Assembly: GCA_949775045.1 (NCBI GenBank)
Contig: OX459100.1
Coordinates: 12,890,447 to 12,954,446 of the forward strand
Length of the DNA stretch: 64,000 bases
Direction: 5' to 3'
From: Metridium senile
Taxonomy: Eukaryota > Cnidaria > Anthozoa > Actiniaria > Metridiidae
This document shows positions 12,380 through 24,527 of this stretch, in pieces. Under the pieces are notes generated by a model. The model saw only the letters and a list, made by a program, of their open reading frames with translations, made no database searches and was not told where the DNA came from. Positions within the stretch are counted from its first letter, which is position 1. The number at the start of each line of letters is the position of its first letter. The translations under genes and the position numbers were made by a program.

Positions 12380-15300
12380 TTATGATTTATCGTCAGCATC
12401 CTCACCGCTTCCTGGTTGGCCTACAAGTTTCTTACTTCTATTCATCCGATCTAATTCAGCCGCAGCATCACTCCGTGCTGACGGTACCCCTCTCCCCTGG
12501 GGAGTACCTGGAGCTGCTGCTCCTGTTTTCTTGTTTAGTAAACTATTAAAGAAATTCGCTAGGACTCCTTCGTTTGTAGCGGCGCCGGCTCCTGCTGGAC
12601 CTTTAATACTATCGACCTGTAAGGCAAACAATTTAGAATATAATAAGCCCCAGCTCAAACGCTTCAAAGTCTTCATGAATTCCCATACAATTAATTGGCT
12701 TGTGGCGGCTTGTCATGTTTTGGTGCTCACTTTTCCTTGAGTCAAAACCAGAATGCATTGCGCGCAGCGTTGAAAACCGAAACTACAGAAGCACGTATCG
12801 GACATGTGCCGAATGCAATTCCATCGAGCAAAACCTATTGTTTGAGTTCATTTGCATTAGAATCGGCACATGTGAGATGCAACGTTCGAACTAGACGTTA
12901 CAATGTTAATATTCCCTTTCCGAGACTGGTCTAACAGCGCAGAGGACTATGGGTAACCTAAGTATTCTTTACTAGAACACAGGGATTTCTTAGTCATATG
13001 GCCACACTTGTCAATGTGTCATTGAAATTGACTATGTAAATATTAGACAACAAGAATGGCGTGCCACATTTAGTGTCTGAAGTGATCTATGATGCTTTGC
13101 GCCTGTAGCTTGTAGACTAGACGGTGATCTTTTTATACATGCTTAAATAAATATTAATCGAAAAAACTACAATCATTTTAGATTAAAAACTACAATCATT
13201 TTAGATTAAAAACTACAATCATTTTAGCAGCAGAAAAAAAAATAATTTGTAACTTATTTTATTAAAAATACAAGGGCTAAGTTTCACTTCATGTTTTGTT
13301 TTAAAAGATATTGAGCATAAGGAATTAATTGATTTATTAATGTATTATAGAAATTATACCTTAGGTCGTCCTGAGGCAGGCGTACCACCGGACTGCCGTC
13401 GATCTGTCATTCTTGCTGCTGGTGAACCAGGTGATCTTGGCTTGGTAATATCCTGATAGAACATATCAGTCAGTACTCTGATCACAACAACAACACTAAC
13501 AACAACAACAACAACAACACTAACAACAACAACAACACTAACAACACTAACAACAAAAACACTAACAACACTAACAACAAAAACACTAACAACACTAACA
13601 ACAAAAACACTAACATCAACAACAAAAACACTAACGACAACAACACTAACGACAACAACAACACTAACGACAACAACATCACAACAAAAACACTAACGAC
13701 AACAACATCACAACAAAAACACTATGACAACAATGGCAACAAAAACACTAACAACACCAACATCACAACAAGAACACTACGACAACAACATCACAACAAA
13801 AACACTCAAGTGCCAAGAATAAAGAGAAGCTCCCTCGGTGGGCGAACCTTCGGGTTTGCTGGCCCTATGCTATGGAACTGCCTCCCAAAAAATCTTAAAC
13901 TAATGAAAGACACAAACTTTTAAAAAAATAACTTACGACATTTATTCTTAAATCTGTGTATAGCTCTTAATTGTTTTTAGATTATGCAGTTTTATGCTTC
14001 AAGTCACACTCTCAGCTTTACAAAACCAAAATAAAACTGGCAAGTGACAACAAAAACATTTATAGATTTGCTTGATACCACTTTTATCAATGTTTTCCAG
14101 TGGCCTGTGGCTCAAGGAAAAAAATGAAAGCAAATAGCTACATGCACATCTCATTAGCAAGTTATTTCACACAAATGCAAATTTCAAAAGTGGGTTATAC
14201 GAAAACGCTCTAATATCAAACACTAATGAAAAACACAGCAACAACAACAAATGACAACAGCAACAACAACAACTGAAATGATATGGATTTAGTAGCAGTA
14301 ACAACAATCATAGCTATTAACAACACTATTAAACAGTAACTGAAAAGCAAGAACATCCCAAGATTTGTACTTACTGGTTGTTGTCTTGCCATACCAGCAG
14401 ACACTGATGGAGGGTTTTTTAGTAGCATTTGCTAAATCAAACAAAACAAGTATTTAAGAAATGAAAAGAAATGTTTATTGTTTGTGGGGACTTGTCCATC
14501 ACAATGTTTTCGAATAAAAATAAATAATAAATAAATAAATGTAGAAATAAATAACTAAATAAATAGATGAATGGATGGATGGATGGATAAATGAATGAAT
14601 GAAAGAATTAATTAATGAATGAGTTAATGAATGAATGACAGGGTCACTCTTAGTACATGAGTTTTCTCACTCTACATCAGTGACAAAATGGTTTGTTAAA
14701 GAAACCAAAACATAAAACAAGGACACACTTAGTTGTTTTGCTCAAGGGAAACTTAGTCAATTTCATACCTGTTGTTTAACAAGGAATTCCTGTTCTTCTT
14801 CAGCCATAATTTCTTTTTCTTGTAAAGGCTGTAATAAAAAGTTGTCAGTTGTCAAAAAGATTATTGATGATCTTACTTAAAACTTGGCAAGTAAATTTCT
14901 TGGAAGGATCTTGGCAAGATCTTAATTAAATATTGGCAGAAACTTAAATGCCAAGATCTTTTAAGATCATGCCTGGATCTTGCTAGGATCGTGCATGATC
15001 TTACATGGATCTTGGTAAGATATATGGTACTTATATGCCAAGAATATATTATATGCCAAGTATATATATTGGTACTTATATGCCAAGATCTTGTAAGATC
15101 ATGCCTGGATCTTGCCAGGATCTTGCATGATCTTACTCACTCCATCCATGGCACAGAGCAAAAAACTACAGTGAAATGGTTTGGTTATGTTTTTCCTCCA
15201 AGAAATTTTCTGACATTTGGAAAGTTATTACAAACACCTAACAGAGTGCTTCCTCTGATTTTGACGGAAATTGAAGAGAGTTGAGAAAGTACTACCCTTT

Positions 15301-18300
15301 TCGACACCGCAAGAGTTTTCGAGCAAATCGCCACAGGAATCCCATCCATGCACATTCAAACAAATAATCACAGGAAACCCGCCTGCGAGCTCAAACAATA
15401 AAAAAAAAACAGTTGTTCAATATGGCGGTAAAAAATGATTTTATTTGCTTTAAAAAAATCCTCAGATTAGGTAGTTGGGCTGCCTGTGGCTGCACATCTG
15501 GGGGTTTTTTAAACCCACATCTTGGTGTTTGAAATTGGAGGAATCACTCTTTTGCATGTTTAAATTATTACTTGAAATGAGAAAAATGCATGTAACACAA
15601 TGTGAATACCTTTCGTTGTATTGGTTTGACAATATGATCATCAAAGTTGTCTTCAGGGTGTATTCCTTTCAAATGTTCATTCATTATACTGATTTTCTTC
15701 ATACTATCCCATCCAGAGGGACTGAAATTGGATACAATAATTATACACAATCAGTACAATGCCAGTTTTTCTCAAATTCATCAATTATAATATAAATAAT
15801 AATAATAATAAATAATAATCTTTAATGAGGATACCGTTGTCACCTTGCGGTAATAATTCATGAAAAATTGACAAAAAAACTACAATCATGATAATCGTTT
15901 TAAATTTTGATTTATAAAATATTTGAGATATTATGCATGCTCTGATTGGCTGGCTACCACATTATATCAGAGGACAGAGCCATGCTCAGCAAAAACGGTA
16001 AAGTAATTTCATTACTTGTGTCTATATACTGCGATATAACCACTCTGTGAGCTATAGAGCACTCAAGAAATGAAAAGAAAAAAAAAACACTTGGCTACGC
16101 CTTGTGCTTCCTTACAACTTCTCTGTTGCTCTACTGCTCCCAGCATGTTTATATCATGTAGTATATATAATCATGTGCGCTTAAGTTTTAAGTAGCTTTA
16201 AAGTGCATATGACATGAAATTTTTTGTGATCGTTTCTAGAAGAAGGATAGGTGCTAAATACTATTCCGATATCGAAATCACGATTACAAGAACCAAGAAC
16301 CATTTTATATGGTGGTATAGGGTTAGTGTTGCAAACAATATGACGTCACAAGGTCTAGTCACATGTTCATTTGGTCGCACACTGAAGGTATTTTTCAAAG
16401 CATATTGCATGATTAATGAAAACATATTTGTAAGCGCTATTTTCATTTTGAAATTGTGCTATATGCCTTGAAAAATGACCGTTGGCTAGGACTTTTGACG
16501 TCATATTGTTTGCAACGCTAACCCTATACCACCATATATAATGGTTCTTGGTTCTTTTAATCGTGATTTCGATATCGGAATCGTATTTAGCACCTATCCT
16601 CCTTCTAGAAACGACAACAAAAAATTTCATGTCATATGCACTTTAAATACCAGTAAAACAGAGCACTGATGGAGAGAGGGGAGTAAAATGAGCGTACTGT
16701 TGGCCTCAAGTTTATCAGTCAATGACTATCAGGAGCTACCGACGTCAAATAAGGTTACTTTACTTTACTTTAATTGTCCTTGATGATGATTTTTGAAACA
16801 AGTATAGATAAATATTTAACAAAAAAGGAAACTTGGTGAAAACTCCTCATAGAATCAGGGATTCTGGCATTATGCGGAGGAAAAATCAAAATTATGCAGA
16901 ATTTTTTTGGAAGATTATGTGGAAGAAACGATAAATTATGCGGTTCCAAAATTATGCAGGATGACGTAATCGCTTAAAACTTAAAACAAAACTAATTCCA
17001 CTTACTTTAGCTCTCCTAGTTCAGTAATTTTTTACACATAAATGTCATATCATTCATTTTTTATCAATAATTCAAACTAACAACAGCACTTTCACCAAAA
17101 GAACTAACGATTTCCGTTAAACATTCCGCCATCTTGGAAAACCGCCAAACAGCATGGGGACTGAGCCTAGATACAGGAAGCCCAATACTATAGAAATAAA
17201 AACAAAATGGCGTCGCTTCAACGGCGTTCAGTGTGAGCCATGAAAATGAACAATTTGTACTTCATACGACTGTAACAAAACGGCAAAAAACTATTCAAGC
17301 AAGCAAGGGAGATAATTAATATATATCTATTGTTTTATCTATTTGTTTTATTAGTGCTTTTTTGGTGCTTTTATCTAATTTTTTTTTTTTTGGCAAATTA
17401 TGCGGGATTATGCGGAAAGTAGTCAATTGTGCGGGTCCGCACCTCCGCATAATGCCAGAATCCCTGTAGAATGATTTTAAAACATGGATGTTTGTTTGCT
17501 TAAAACCATGGAGCAACATTAAACTTACATAAATACAGAATCTTTATCCACAACAAGTGCTGAGCTATTAAACGGAAGTCCATAAATACGATGGAGTAGA
17601 TATTTCAAAAATATATTGCAGTTCTTGTTTTCCTTGACTGACGTGTAAAAGAGTGCTGCTCCATCTGAACTCAAAGTTAAGGAAAATGCAGAGAGAAATT
17701 GAAATACAGGTTTCATAATATAAATGAAGCAATTTTCAAAAAAGCAAAAATTGAGTGTGCAATAACAAATGTACACAAAAATGGAAATTCTACACCACAT
17801 AAAAAGTATTAAAAATAAATTTATATCAACTACGTATAAATTACAACGAGAGGCGCAAAAGTATGACAGTATTTAATATATTTGCATACTACTATGCATG
17901 GGAGTTTGTAATTTTAAACAGACACATTTAATGTGAAGTTGTCTGGTTTTACCGAATAAGGCGTGTACAAACTTGTTTCGCAGCATAAAGTCCGTGCATA
18001 GAAGTATGTGAATACATTTAGAGGTGGTCATACTTTTGCGCCTTGCGCTGTAATGAACACCTCCAAAATCTTTTGACATAAATTATAAAAAGCTAAGCAT
18101 TCAGTTCATTTATTTTGTTTAGAATGATATCTTGGATTGGCTGAAGCAATAATAATTTATGAAAAAGAACTTTGAAGTGTCCATGATTCAAGTGTCTGTA
18201 CTGTAAATTGAGCATATTTTAAAATCCTTCATTGATTAAAGTAAAAAAGTCATGGATCAATGTCCAAAATATCATTGTCAATAAATATTTTTAAAACAAC

Positions 18301-21300
18301 TTTTGCGTACAGTTTTTCTGTCTCTATGTGTTTGCTTTTTATAAATCATTTTAGTTCCTTGGAAACACCAATGAATTCTACTTGTCATTGTCACAAACAA
18401 ATATTGTTGTGGCTCCTATACAAGACACAAGTTAATGTATGTTTCAAGTTGTAAGTTTGTAGATGCAAACACGTCGGGTCACAAGTGATCATTGTACAGG
18501 TCATATAATATATGTTATCTAGTAGAGAAAAATAAAGCATAGAGGGACGGACCATCTGATATTTGATGAGAGGGTTTGGCAATTTTTCCTTACAGAATGT
18601 ATTTTCCTGTTGCAACTGTACAGTATTTTTTTTAGCTTTGCTAGATATTTTTTTTTTTAGTGCTCAATATTTTTTTTTAGGAATCCCGCAAACCCTCCAT
18701 CAATTATCAAATGGTCCCTAATGGACACGACATATTATACAACAAATGTCACCATGTAGAAAAGGATACATTTGAGGCAGTATCGTCTGATATGTTGTTG
18801 TATAAAATCAAAATGTTCTTCTCTGTAGTCTCTATCTTTTTCTAATGTCCCCATGCCATCAGTCTGTCAATGAAACAAAACATCAATAAAATAACATCAA
18901 CAGCTACATACACTACAGTCATGTTCGTTTTTAACTTCTATTAACTTCTAACCAAGACTTATACTACTGAGCAATCGTTTGTGGAAGGCAATGTAAATAT
19001 GAATGAATAATAACCAAGATAAAGTCAAGTTATTCCTCAATGATATTCATTGAGCCTGAGGGGAGTAATTCACTTTAATTGCACAAGACCTTACACTAGT
19101 GAACAATCGTTTGTGGAAGGCGAGGTAAATATGGATGAATAATAACCAAGATAAAGTCAAGTTATTCCTCAATGATATTCATTGAGCCTGAGGGGAGTAA
19201 TTCACTTTAATTGCACCAGACCTTACACTAGTGAACAATCATTCGCTGAAGCCAAGATGAATATGGATGAATAATAACCAAGGTAAATTTTAGGTTATTC
19301 CTCAATGATATTCATTGAGCCTGAGGGGAGTAATTCACTTTAATTGCACAAGACCTTACACTAGTGAACAATCATTCGCTGAAGCCAAGGTGAATATGGA
19401 TGAATAATAACCAAGGTAAATTTTAGGTTATTCCTCAATGATATTTATGAGCCTGAGGGGAATAATTCACTTTAATAGTCCTTTTTACAGTTCCATTCAG
19501 TGACCATGAATGATAGTTTTAACAGGGGTTCTGATAAGTTGCACGGGTACGGATCCACACAATTGTAAAAAATCGGCAAAATCCCGCACAATCCATTAAA
19601 ATATTACATAATTCTAGCACTAATCTTGAAAAATATTAGTCACTAAATTATTTCAGATGGCTTTGACCCCATTTATTTTCAAAAACACATCAAAACTTCC
19701 CTCGTTTCGAATGAAACCTTCAGTAAAAAACATGGTGTCCGATAACAGTTGTTTGTGAGAGCCTGGGTTCTAGTGAAAAAATACAAGGCATTCCAAACTT
19801 GCACTAGGTCTTCGTGTTTTCGTGTGTACAGTCGCAGACAGGCAAATACGATTCAAAAACACTAGTTTTGGACGAGGATTTTTTTAAATACAGACGACCC
19901 GGATAAAACCTTTGTTTTGGATACATTGAGGGGTCTTCTGTACCTAAATCTAACAATTTTTAAGCTGTGTTTACACTTAGACTTTAACAAAATTGTAATT
20001 CAAAAATATCTCGGACTTAAAACGACTTGTACTTAGCGTTTCAAAAAGAAAAGGTCTTAGTACCTATTGTAATTATTTTGAAATATTGTCCTAAGTCCTA
20101 AGTTGTTTTTTTGTAGGGCCTCTATTGATAACAGTTATTAAATTTTGTAATTACTGAAAGAGCTACCCTGTTTAAATAAAGGAATCTATCTATCTATCTT
20201 CAAACCAATCAGCATGTCATTTACCTTAGTAACTACTACCACCACAGGAAGCCCAAGATTATCAACCAACACATCTTCATCTAGTGGTAAAAGCACTTTC
20301 TCTTCATCTTTGCTACCAGCTCCAGATCTCCTTTTATTTTCATCTCCACCTGCTTCATCTGGGTCTATGTATTCTTGGAACTGCTTTGCAACTAAACAAA
20401 AAATAATAATTAATTAAAGTGCACCTGACGCCTTTCATGATATTTTGCAAATCTGTTGTACATGAGGTGTATAATAAGTGTACTTAATATTTCTTTATGT
20501 CAACCACTCCTTTTTGAGATATGAACATTCGAAATCTGAAAATGCAAATGAGGTGGATAACTTTATCCACCCTTTGTACAACCGGCCCAGTTGCTAAAAT
20601 TCTAGCAGTACCAGTAAATAAAACCCTAAAAACCTATTGTTTGGATTTATTTTACACACCATTGCAGTCATGGTTCTTTCTAGAGAATAGTGCTTGGACA
20701 CACCTATTTCAAATTATAAGAACAAATTAATATGAAAACCAAAGTTTTAGCTTATTTTCTCCAAAAACTATTTAATGTATCAAATTGTTTGTTTTGTCTT
20801 TACATTCATTGTATTTTTTCTAGAAAACATTCATTATTCTACTAAATATAGCTATATTCTAAAGACCAATTTAGTAATTTATACAAAAAATCATGTTTTT
20901 TGCAGTATGACAAATAGAGTGTTTGATCATTTCAATATTATAACAGGCATGAGCTAACATCTACTCATGCATATACCACATGCACAAATTAAGAAAAGAG
21001 CCTTTTATGGAAACAAATATGAACTCTATCACAGACACGTTGGTTTTTACAATTTAGATTAGATTTATGAAAATGCAATGAAATAAATAAATGTACACAC
21101 TTAGTCAATGATAACAAATTTCACAACTTCTACTAAAATCAATGTACAATTGTATAATGTATGGTGTACAAGCAGACAATAAAGATTCTGAAAAACTGCT
21201 CAAGTGTGCATGACTTATCTTAGTGTTCAAGTATCCATAACCAGTGAGTAATAGTTAAACTTAAAATGAATGAAATCTTTTTTCATTAAAAAAAAATAAA

Positions 21301-23292
21301 ATAATAACATCAGAAACTAAGAAAATATATATCAAATATTATTAATATTATCAATTATTATTATTATCATTATTAAATATAATTTAGCTAGCTCAAAAAA
21401 TTATGGGAATTGTAGAATATTTATTTTACAGTGATTTTGCATAATTCTTAAATTAAAATTTACAAATTTAGATAGATATGCAATTTTTATTAAAACCAAG
21501 TATGTTATATTTTTTGTGTTCAGAAGTGAACTGGATACACAGAATCGAATCATTCAATTTGAAATCTGTTGTCTCTTACCTGGCTAGCCTCTCATACATG
21601 TGAAAACTTGATTTTGTTCCAACGTGAACACAAGGCTAGCAAGTCAAGATAAAATAGCGGGCAACCATATCCAGTTCAGTCTATGCAATTTTCAGTATTT
21701 TTAATAAATTCAAAACTAAAATTTTAGCTAGTGCAGATGGTATCTTGTTGACCAAGAAACTCAGACACAAGCGATGCATATTACATAGCAACCTTATAGC
21801 TCATGAAATATTTGACTTCATTTTTCATTTCAAAAAAATAACAAATCATAGAAATTTCCAGAAAAATAGATATAACATATAACATATACACATATAAATG
21901 TATTGCAAAGGCTACATTAAAGAATAACAATAGACAAAATTGAATTCTTAAAGATCACTCATACAAATGTGTTACCGTTTATAAGAGCTAACAGAGGCAA
22001 TTTGCATAAATTGTAGTGTATCCCTGTATTATTGACCTACAATAAATTATAGCTGGGAAGCACTGTTATTCATATTTATTTATAGAAATAGGTAAAAAAT
22101 AAAAATAATATATTTATTAATAAGTTGCTATAATTATAATTAGAATATAATTGTATTTTATAAAAAAATCAAGTTCAAAATTTTAAAATATATTATAAAC
22201 ATGATATAAAATGATAAAATTATTGGATTTTTTTTTGTTAATTGATGAAAGAAAAAGGGTGATGACTTTGTTTTTTACCAAATTACACCAATTGGTACAA
22301 AACAATTTCATGTGCACATACGAAAATTTATAATAGACATATAGTTTGTATATATATTTTTTATAGGGATTAAATATGTTGAGACCTATGGATAAAAAAT
22401 GTACTTTCTGCGAAAACCAACTCTACAATCAAATCTACAAGTGGAATTAGCTATAACAGTTCGCAACAAATCACTACACAATGTACACATTTACATTTCG
22501 ATTTGATTAATTCAGACAAAAAAATGTTTTCTCTTTTGGCCGTCTACTTACTTGTTTCCTCCATCTCGTTGAATTGTGTTGGAGTGAGCTTCAAAGAGTG
22601 TATGTGCTCTCTCAAAACCTCCGTCCAAGAATGCAAAGAGTCCATTATTGTCCATGGTTTTGAAGAATCTACGACCAGAACTACCAAACTGTCGTTGACA
22701 TTTTGAGGAGTCAGTGCATATTTTAGAAGTGTTTTATTTCGAGCATCTCCGTCAAGTATCCATACATTTAGACGGGTATAATCTACAAAAATGGCAGGTA
22801 GGTATAAACGCATTAGTGCTGTAGTGTATCACCAAACGTGCAAGGTAAAAACCCCAATTTAAATAGCAAGATCGCGAAGGAAACTCCCAATATTTACCAT
22901 CAAGTTCTTCGTCGTGTACGTCTAGATACGTGTATTCTAAGCCATGACCCTTACTGATCTCGTCTTCTTTGCCTCGGATTTTTGATATAAGAGTTGACTT
23001 TCCTGACTCATCGTTTCCTAAAAGAAAACAAGTCACGGTAAAGAAGCTATATAAATATGTACAACGATAATTCACTAACTACACACCTAACAGTAAGATG
23101 GATTTGTGCGCTCGCAGCTTTCGAGTCGCTGAGCTTTGGACGTCGCTAAGAATTGATGACCTGAAAAAAACGAACAATTTCAGTAAACAAAGCAGTATAT
23201 AAACTCATATAGCACCCAAAAGTAGTGATTATAAAAAGCCGGTAATACCAAAGATCTTGTTCCCCATTTTCTTGCTGTTCGACGTCCGCCAT
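12380..23292 (-). CDS. DYNC1LI1: Cytoplasmic dynein 1 light intermediate chain
   Basis: Complete 12-exon gene, 474 residues. Coding exons 5'->3' on the minus strand: 23292-23249, 23160-23087, 23017-22898, 22782-22552, 20391-20225, 18863-18770, 17664-17529, 15721-15610, 14828-14769, 14431-14375, 13452-13360, 12616-12380. All junctions are GT-AG and the summed length is a multiple of three. The protein is a RAS-like pseudo-GTPase subunit that binds the dynein heavy chain and links the motor to cargo adaptors. Seen: LWSSIL N-terminus, P-loop GNDESGKS at residues 40-47, WILDGD in place of a G3 motif, TKTD at 211-214, then a Pro/Ser-rich linker. The adaptor-binding helix [12 protein letters not shown] (about 412-423) is conserved. 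Vertebrates have two paralogues (LI1, LI2); this gene looks equally related to both. Start ATG follows directly on a long purine tract (sense strand). Confidence 0.97.
12913..13135. mobile_element. Diverged MITE in dynein LIC intron
   Basis: Same family as 27350-27628: CCTTTCCGAGA, CAGAGGACTATGGGTAACCTA, CACTTGTCAAT and GCGCC-TAGCTTGT occur in the same order. Confidence 0.6.
13483..13806. repeat. AAC-rich simple/minisatellite repeat
   Basis: Runs of AACAACAAC interspersed with ACACTAAC, ACATCAC and AAAACAC units in the last dynein LIC introns. It produces long spurious open frames on the minus strand. Confidence 0.85.
13803..13925 (+). pseudogene. LINE reverse-transcriptase 3' fragment
   Basis: Plus frame reads [19 protein letters not shown] then LWNCLP, the pattern at the end of CR1/L2/Jockey-type RT ORFs (VPR...G.R.F...GP.LWN.LP). 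Short and truncated; antisense inside the dynein gene. Confidence 0.55.
14515..14640. repeat. Tetranucleotide repeat tract
   Basis: AAAT/ATAA units, then GGAT, then GAAT units. Confidence 0.75.
14870..15140. repeat. Degenerate GATC-rich repeat
   Basis: Many copies of AAGATCTT-, GGATCTTG- and TGATCTTA-like words. A longer block beginning TGCCAAGATCTT and ending TGCATGATCTTA occurs twice (about 14948-15003 and 15080-15135). Confidence 0.65.
16202..16642. mobile_element. Palindromic MITE with the same ends as the Kolobok-like element
   Basis: TTAA at 16198-16201 and 16643-16646. Ends AGTGCATATGACATGA and complement, with inverted arms of about 150 bp. TGACGTCA is present in both arms (16341-16348 and 16496-16503). 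It lies in dynein LIC intron 7 and is noncoding. Shared termini and target site point to mobilisation by the transposase type encoded at 56366-61425. Confidence 0.85.
16856..17466. mobile_element. Non-autonomous DNA element with 6-bp target duplication
   Basis: Ends CAGGGATTCTGGCATTATGC and complement; TAGAAT directly flanks both sides (16850-16855, 17467-17472). Multiple ATTATGCGG/ATTATGCAG words lie near both ends. Superfamily not assigned. Confidence 0.75.
18540..18722. mobile_element. MITE with AGGGAC-GGACCATCTGATA ends
   Basis: Left end is the inverse of CCTCCATCAATTATCAAATGG-CCC at the right. A relative of the right end is at 28390-28430. Confidence 0.55.
18935..19480. repeat. Tandem repeat, unit about 132 bp, about 4 copies
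   Basis: TAACCAAG starts recur at 19011, 19143, 19275 and 19408. Each unit has GTTATTCCTCAATGATATT and GAGCCTGAGGGGAGTAATTC. It lies in dynein LIC intron 5. Confidence 0.85.
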
Positions 23293-23361
23293 TTTGATGA
23301 TGAATCGCGCGTTCCCGGATGTAGGAGCGATAGGAATATCTAGAGCCCAAGCCCACGCAGA

Positions 23362-23634
23362 TTTTCGTTCTTTTCTTTTATTGTCTTTTCTTTTCTTTTC
23401 CTTTTCTTTCCTTTCCTCTACTTTTCTTTTCTATTTCCTTTCCTTTCCTTTCTCTTCTTTTCTCTTCTCTTCTCTTCTCTTCTCTTCTCTTCTCTTCTCT
23501 TCTCTTCTCTTCTCTTCTCTTCTCTTTTCTTTTCTTTTCTTTTCTTTTCTTTTCTTTTCTTTTCTTTTCTTTTCTTTTCTTTTCTTTTCTTTTCTTTTCT
23601 TTTCTTTTCTTTTCTTTTCTTTTCTTTCCTTTTT
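23362..23634. repeat. Polypyrimidine microsatellite (TCTTT/TCTTC)n upstream of the dynein LIC gene
   Basis: About 270 bp almost pure C/T on the plus strand, made of TTCTC then TTTTC pentamers. It ends 70 bp upstream of the LIC ATG; a purine strand on the sense side. Long spurious open frame results. Confidence 0.95.
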
Positions 23635-24175
23635 GTGATAGAGGATTAGTGAGCAGACATTTTTTACTATTATAGAATAAAAGGAGAAATATCCATTTTA
23701 CAGTACATATCCAGATTTTTAATATTTTCGAGGCTAATCCAAAAGTAAAGCTACAGTGTTAACTGGCTTTTAATACAAAAAAATATAATACAATTTTCAC
23801 AATATCTTATCAATAATTAATCCGAGGTAATTTAATGCTAATTATCACGATTTCTATACTGCAATGTAATAATAATGAACATGGTGATATTATATATAGT
23901 TTAAAAACTAACCACATCCTATTTCCATTGTTTAATGTAGGTTTTGATTTCAGGGGAGGACCCGGGACAGGTTTTGAATTTTGAATTTAAGAACTGCATC
24001 AGGTATTTTTGCCAAGTTAGTCATACACACACACATTTGAGAGTTTTGAAATTTTGAAATTCAATGCACATTTATTTGAGATTTTAGACACAGACTAGAA
24101 GTCTTAAAGTCTTAAAACTTAAGGAATTGACTCTTCTAACCTTTAAAAATCGCAAATGAAATTCTGCGAATTGAC

Positions 24176-24246
24176 CCTACCGAGCCTCGAACCCTCAACC
24201 CTTCGCATCTTACAGTCCATTCACTTACCACTATGCTATCCGGTAG
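24176..24246 (-). repeat. tRNA-like sequence, probable SINE head or tRNA pseudogene
   Basis: Minus strand has CTACCGG...CGGTAG acceptor pairing, an A-box-like TAGCATAGTGGTAAG and a B-box-like GGTTCGAGGCT. The anticodon and T stems do not pair well, so it is not called as a functional tRNA. Confidence 0.45.
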
Positions 24247-24424
24247 TTTCGTCAGGGGGGACAATGAAGGAATTTTAAGAAGCTTTATCTCAGCACAGCT
24301 ATTGTTCGACGTTAATTTGATGCAAATATAAATTAAATCCGATTATTTGAGTTCCTATTTCAATAATTTTTACATTGAAACAATAAAAATAGGGTTTGGT
24401 TAGTTTTTAAACAACTTCAAAAGC

Positions 24425-24527
24425 ACGGGCTCAGGTTTGCATTGAAATTCAAGACCTTGGCCTCGGGCTGCGCGCGCCCTCGGCCTAGGTCTTGAATTTC
24501 AATGCAAACCCTCGCCCTAGCGTTTGA
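24425..24527. mobile_element. Near-perfect hairpin with GC-rich loop
   Basis: GTTTGCATTGAAATTCAAG and its complement flank CGGGCTGCGCGCGCCC. Confidence 0.7.

Noticed and set aside
13482..13682. Leucine/valine-rich minus-strand frame resembling membrane segments
   Set aside because: Arises from the AAC-rich simple repeat.
23294..23638. 114-residue Phe/Ser/Leu-rich plus-strand frame
   Set aside because: Translation of the (TTTTC)n tract upstream of the dynein LIC gene.
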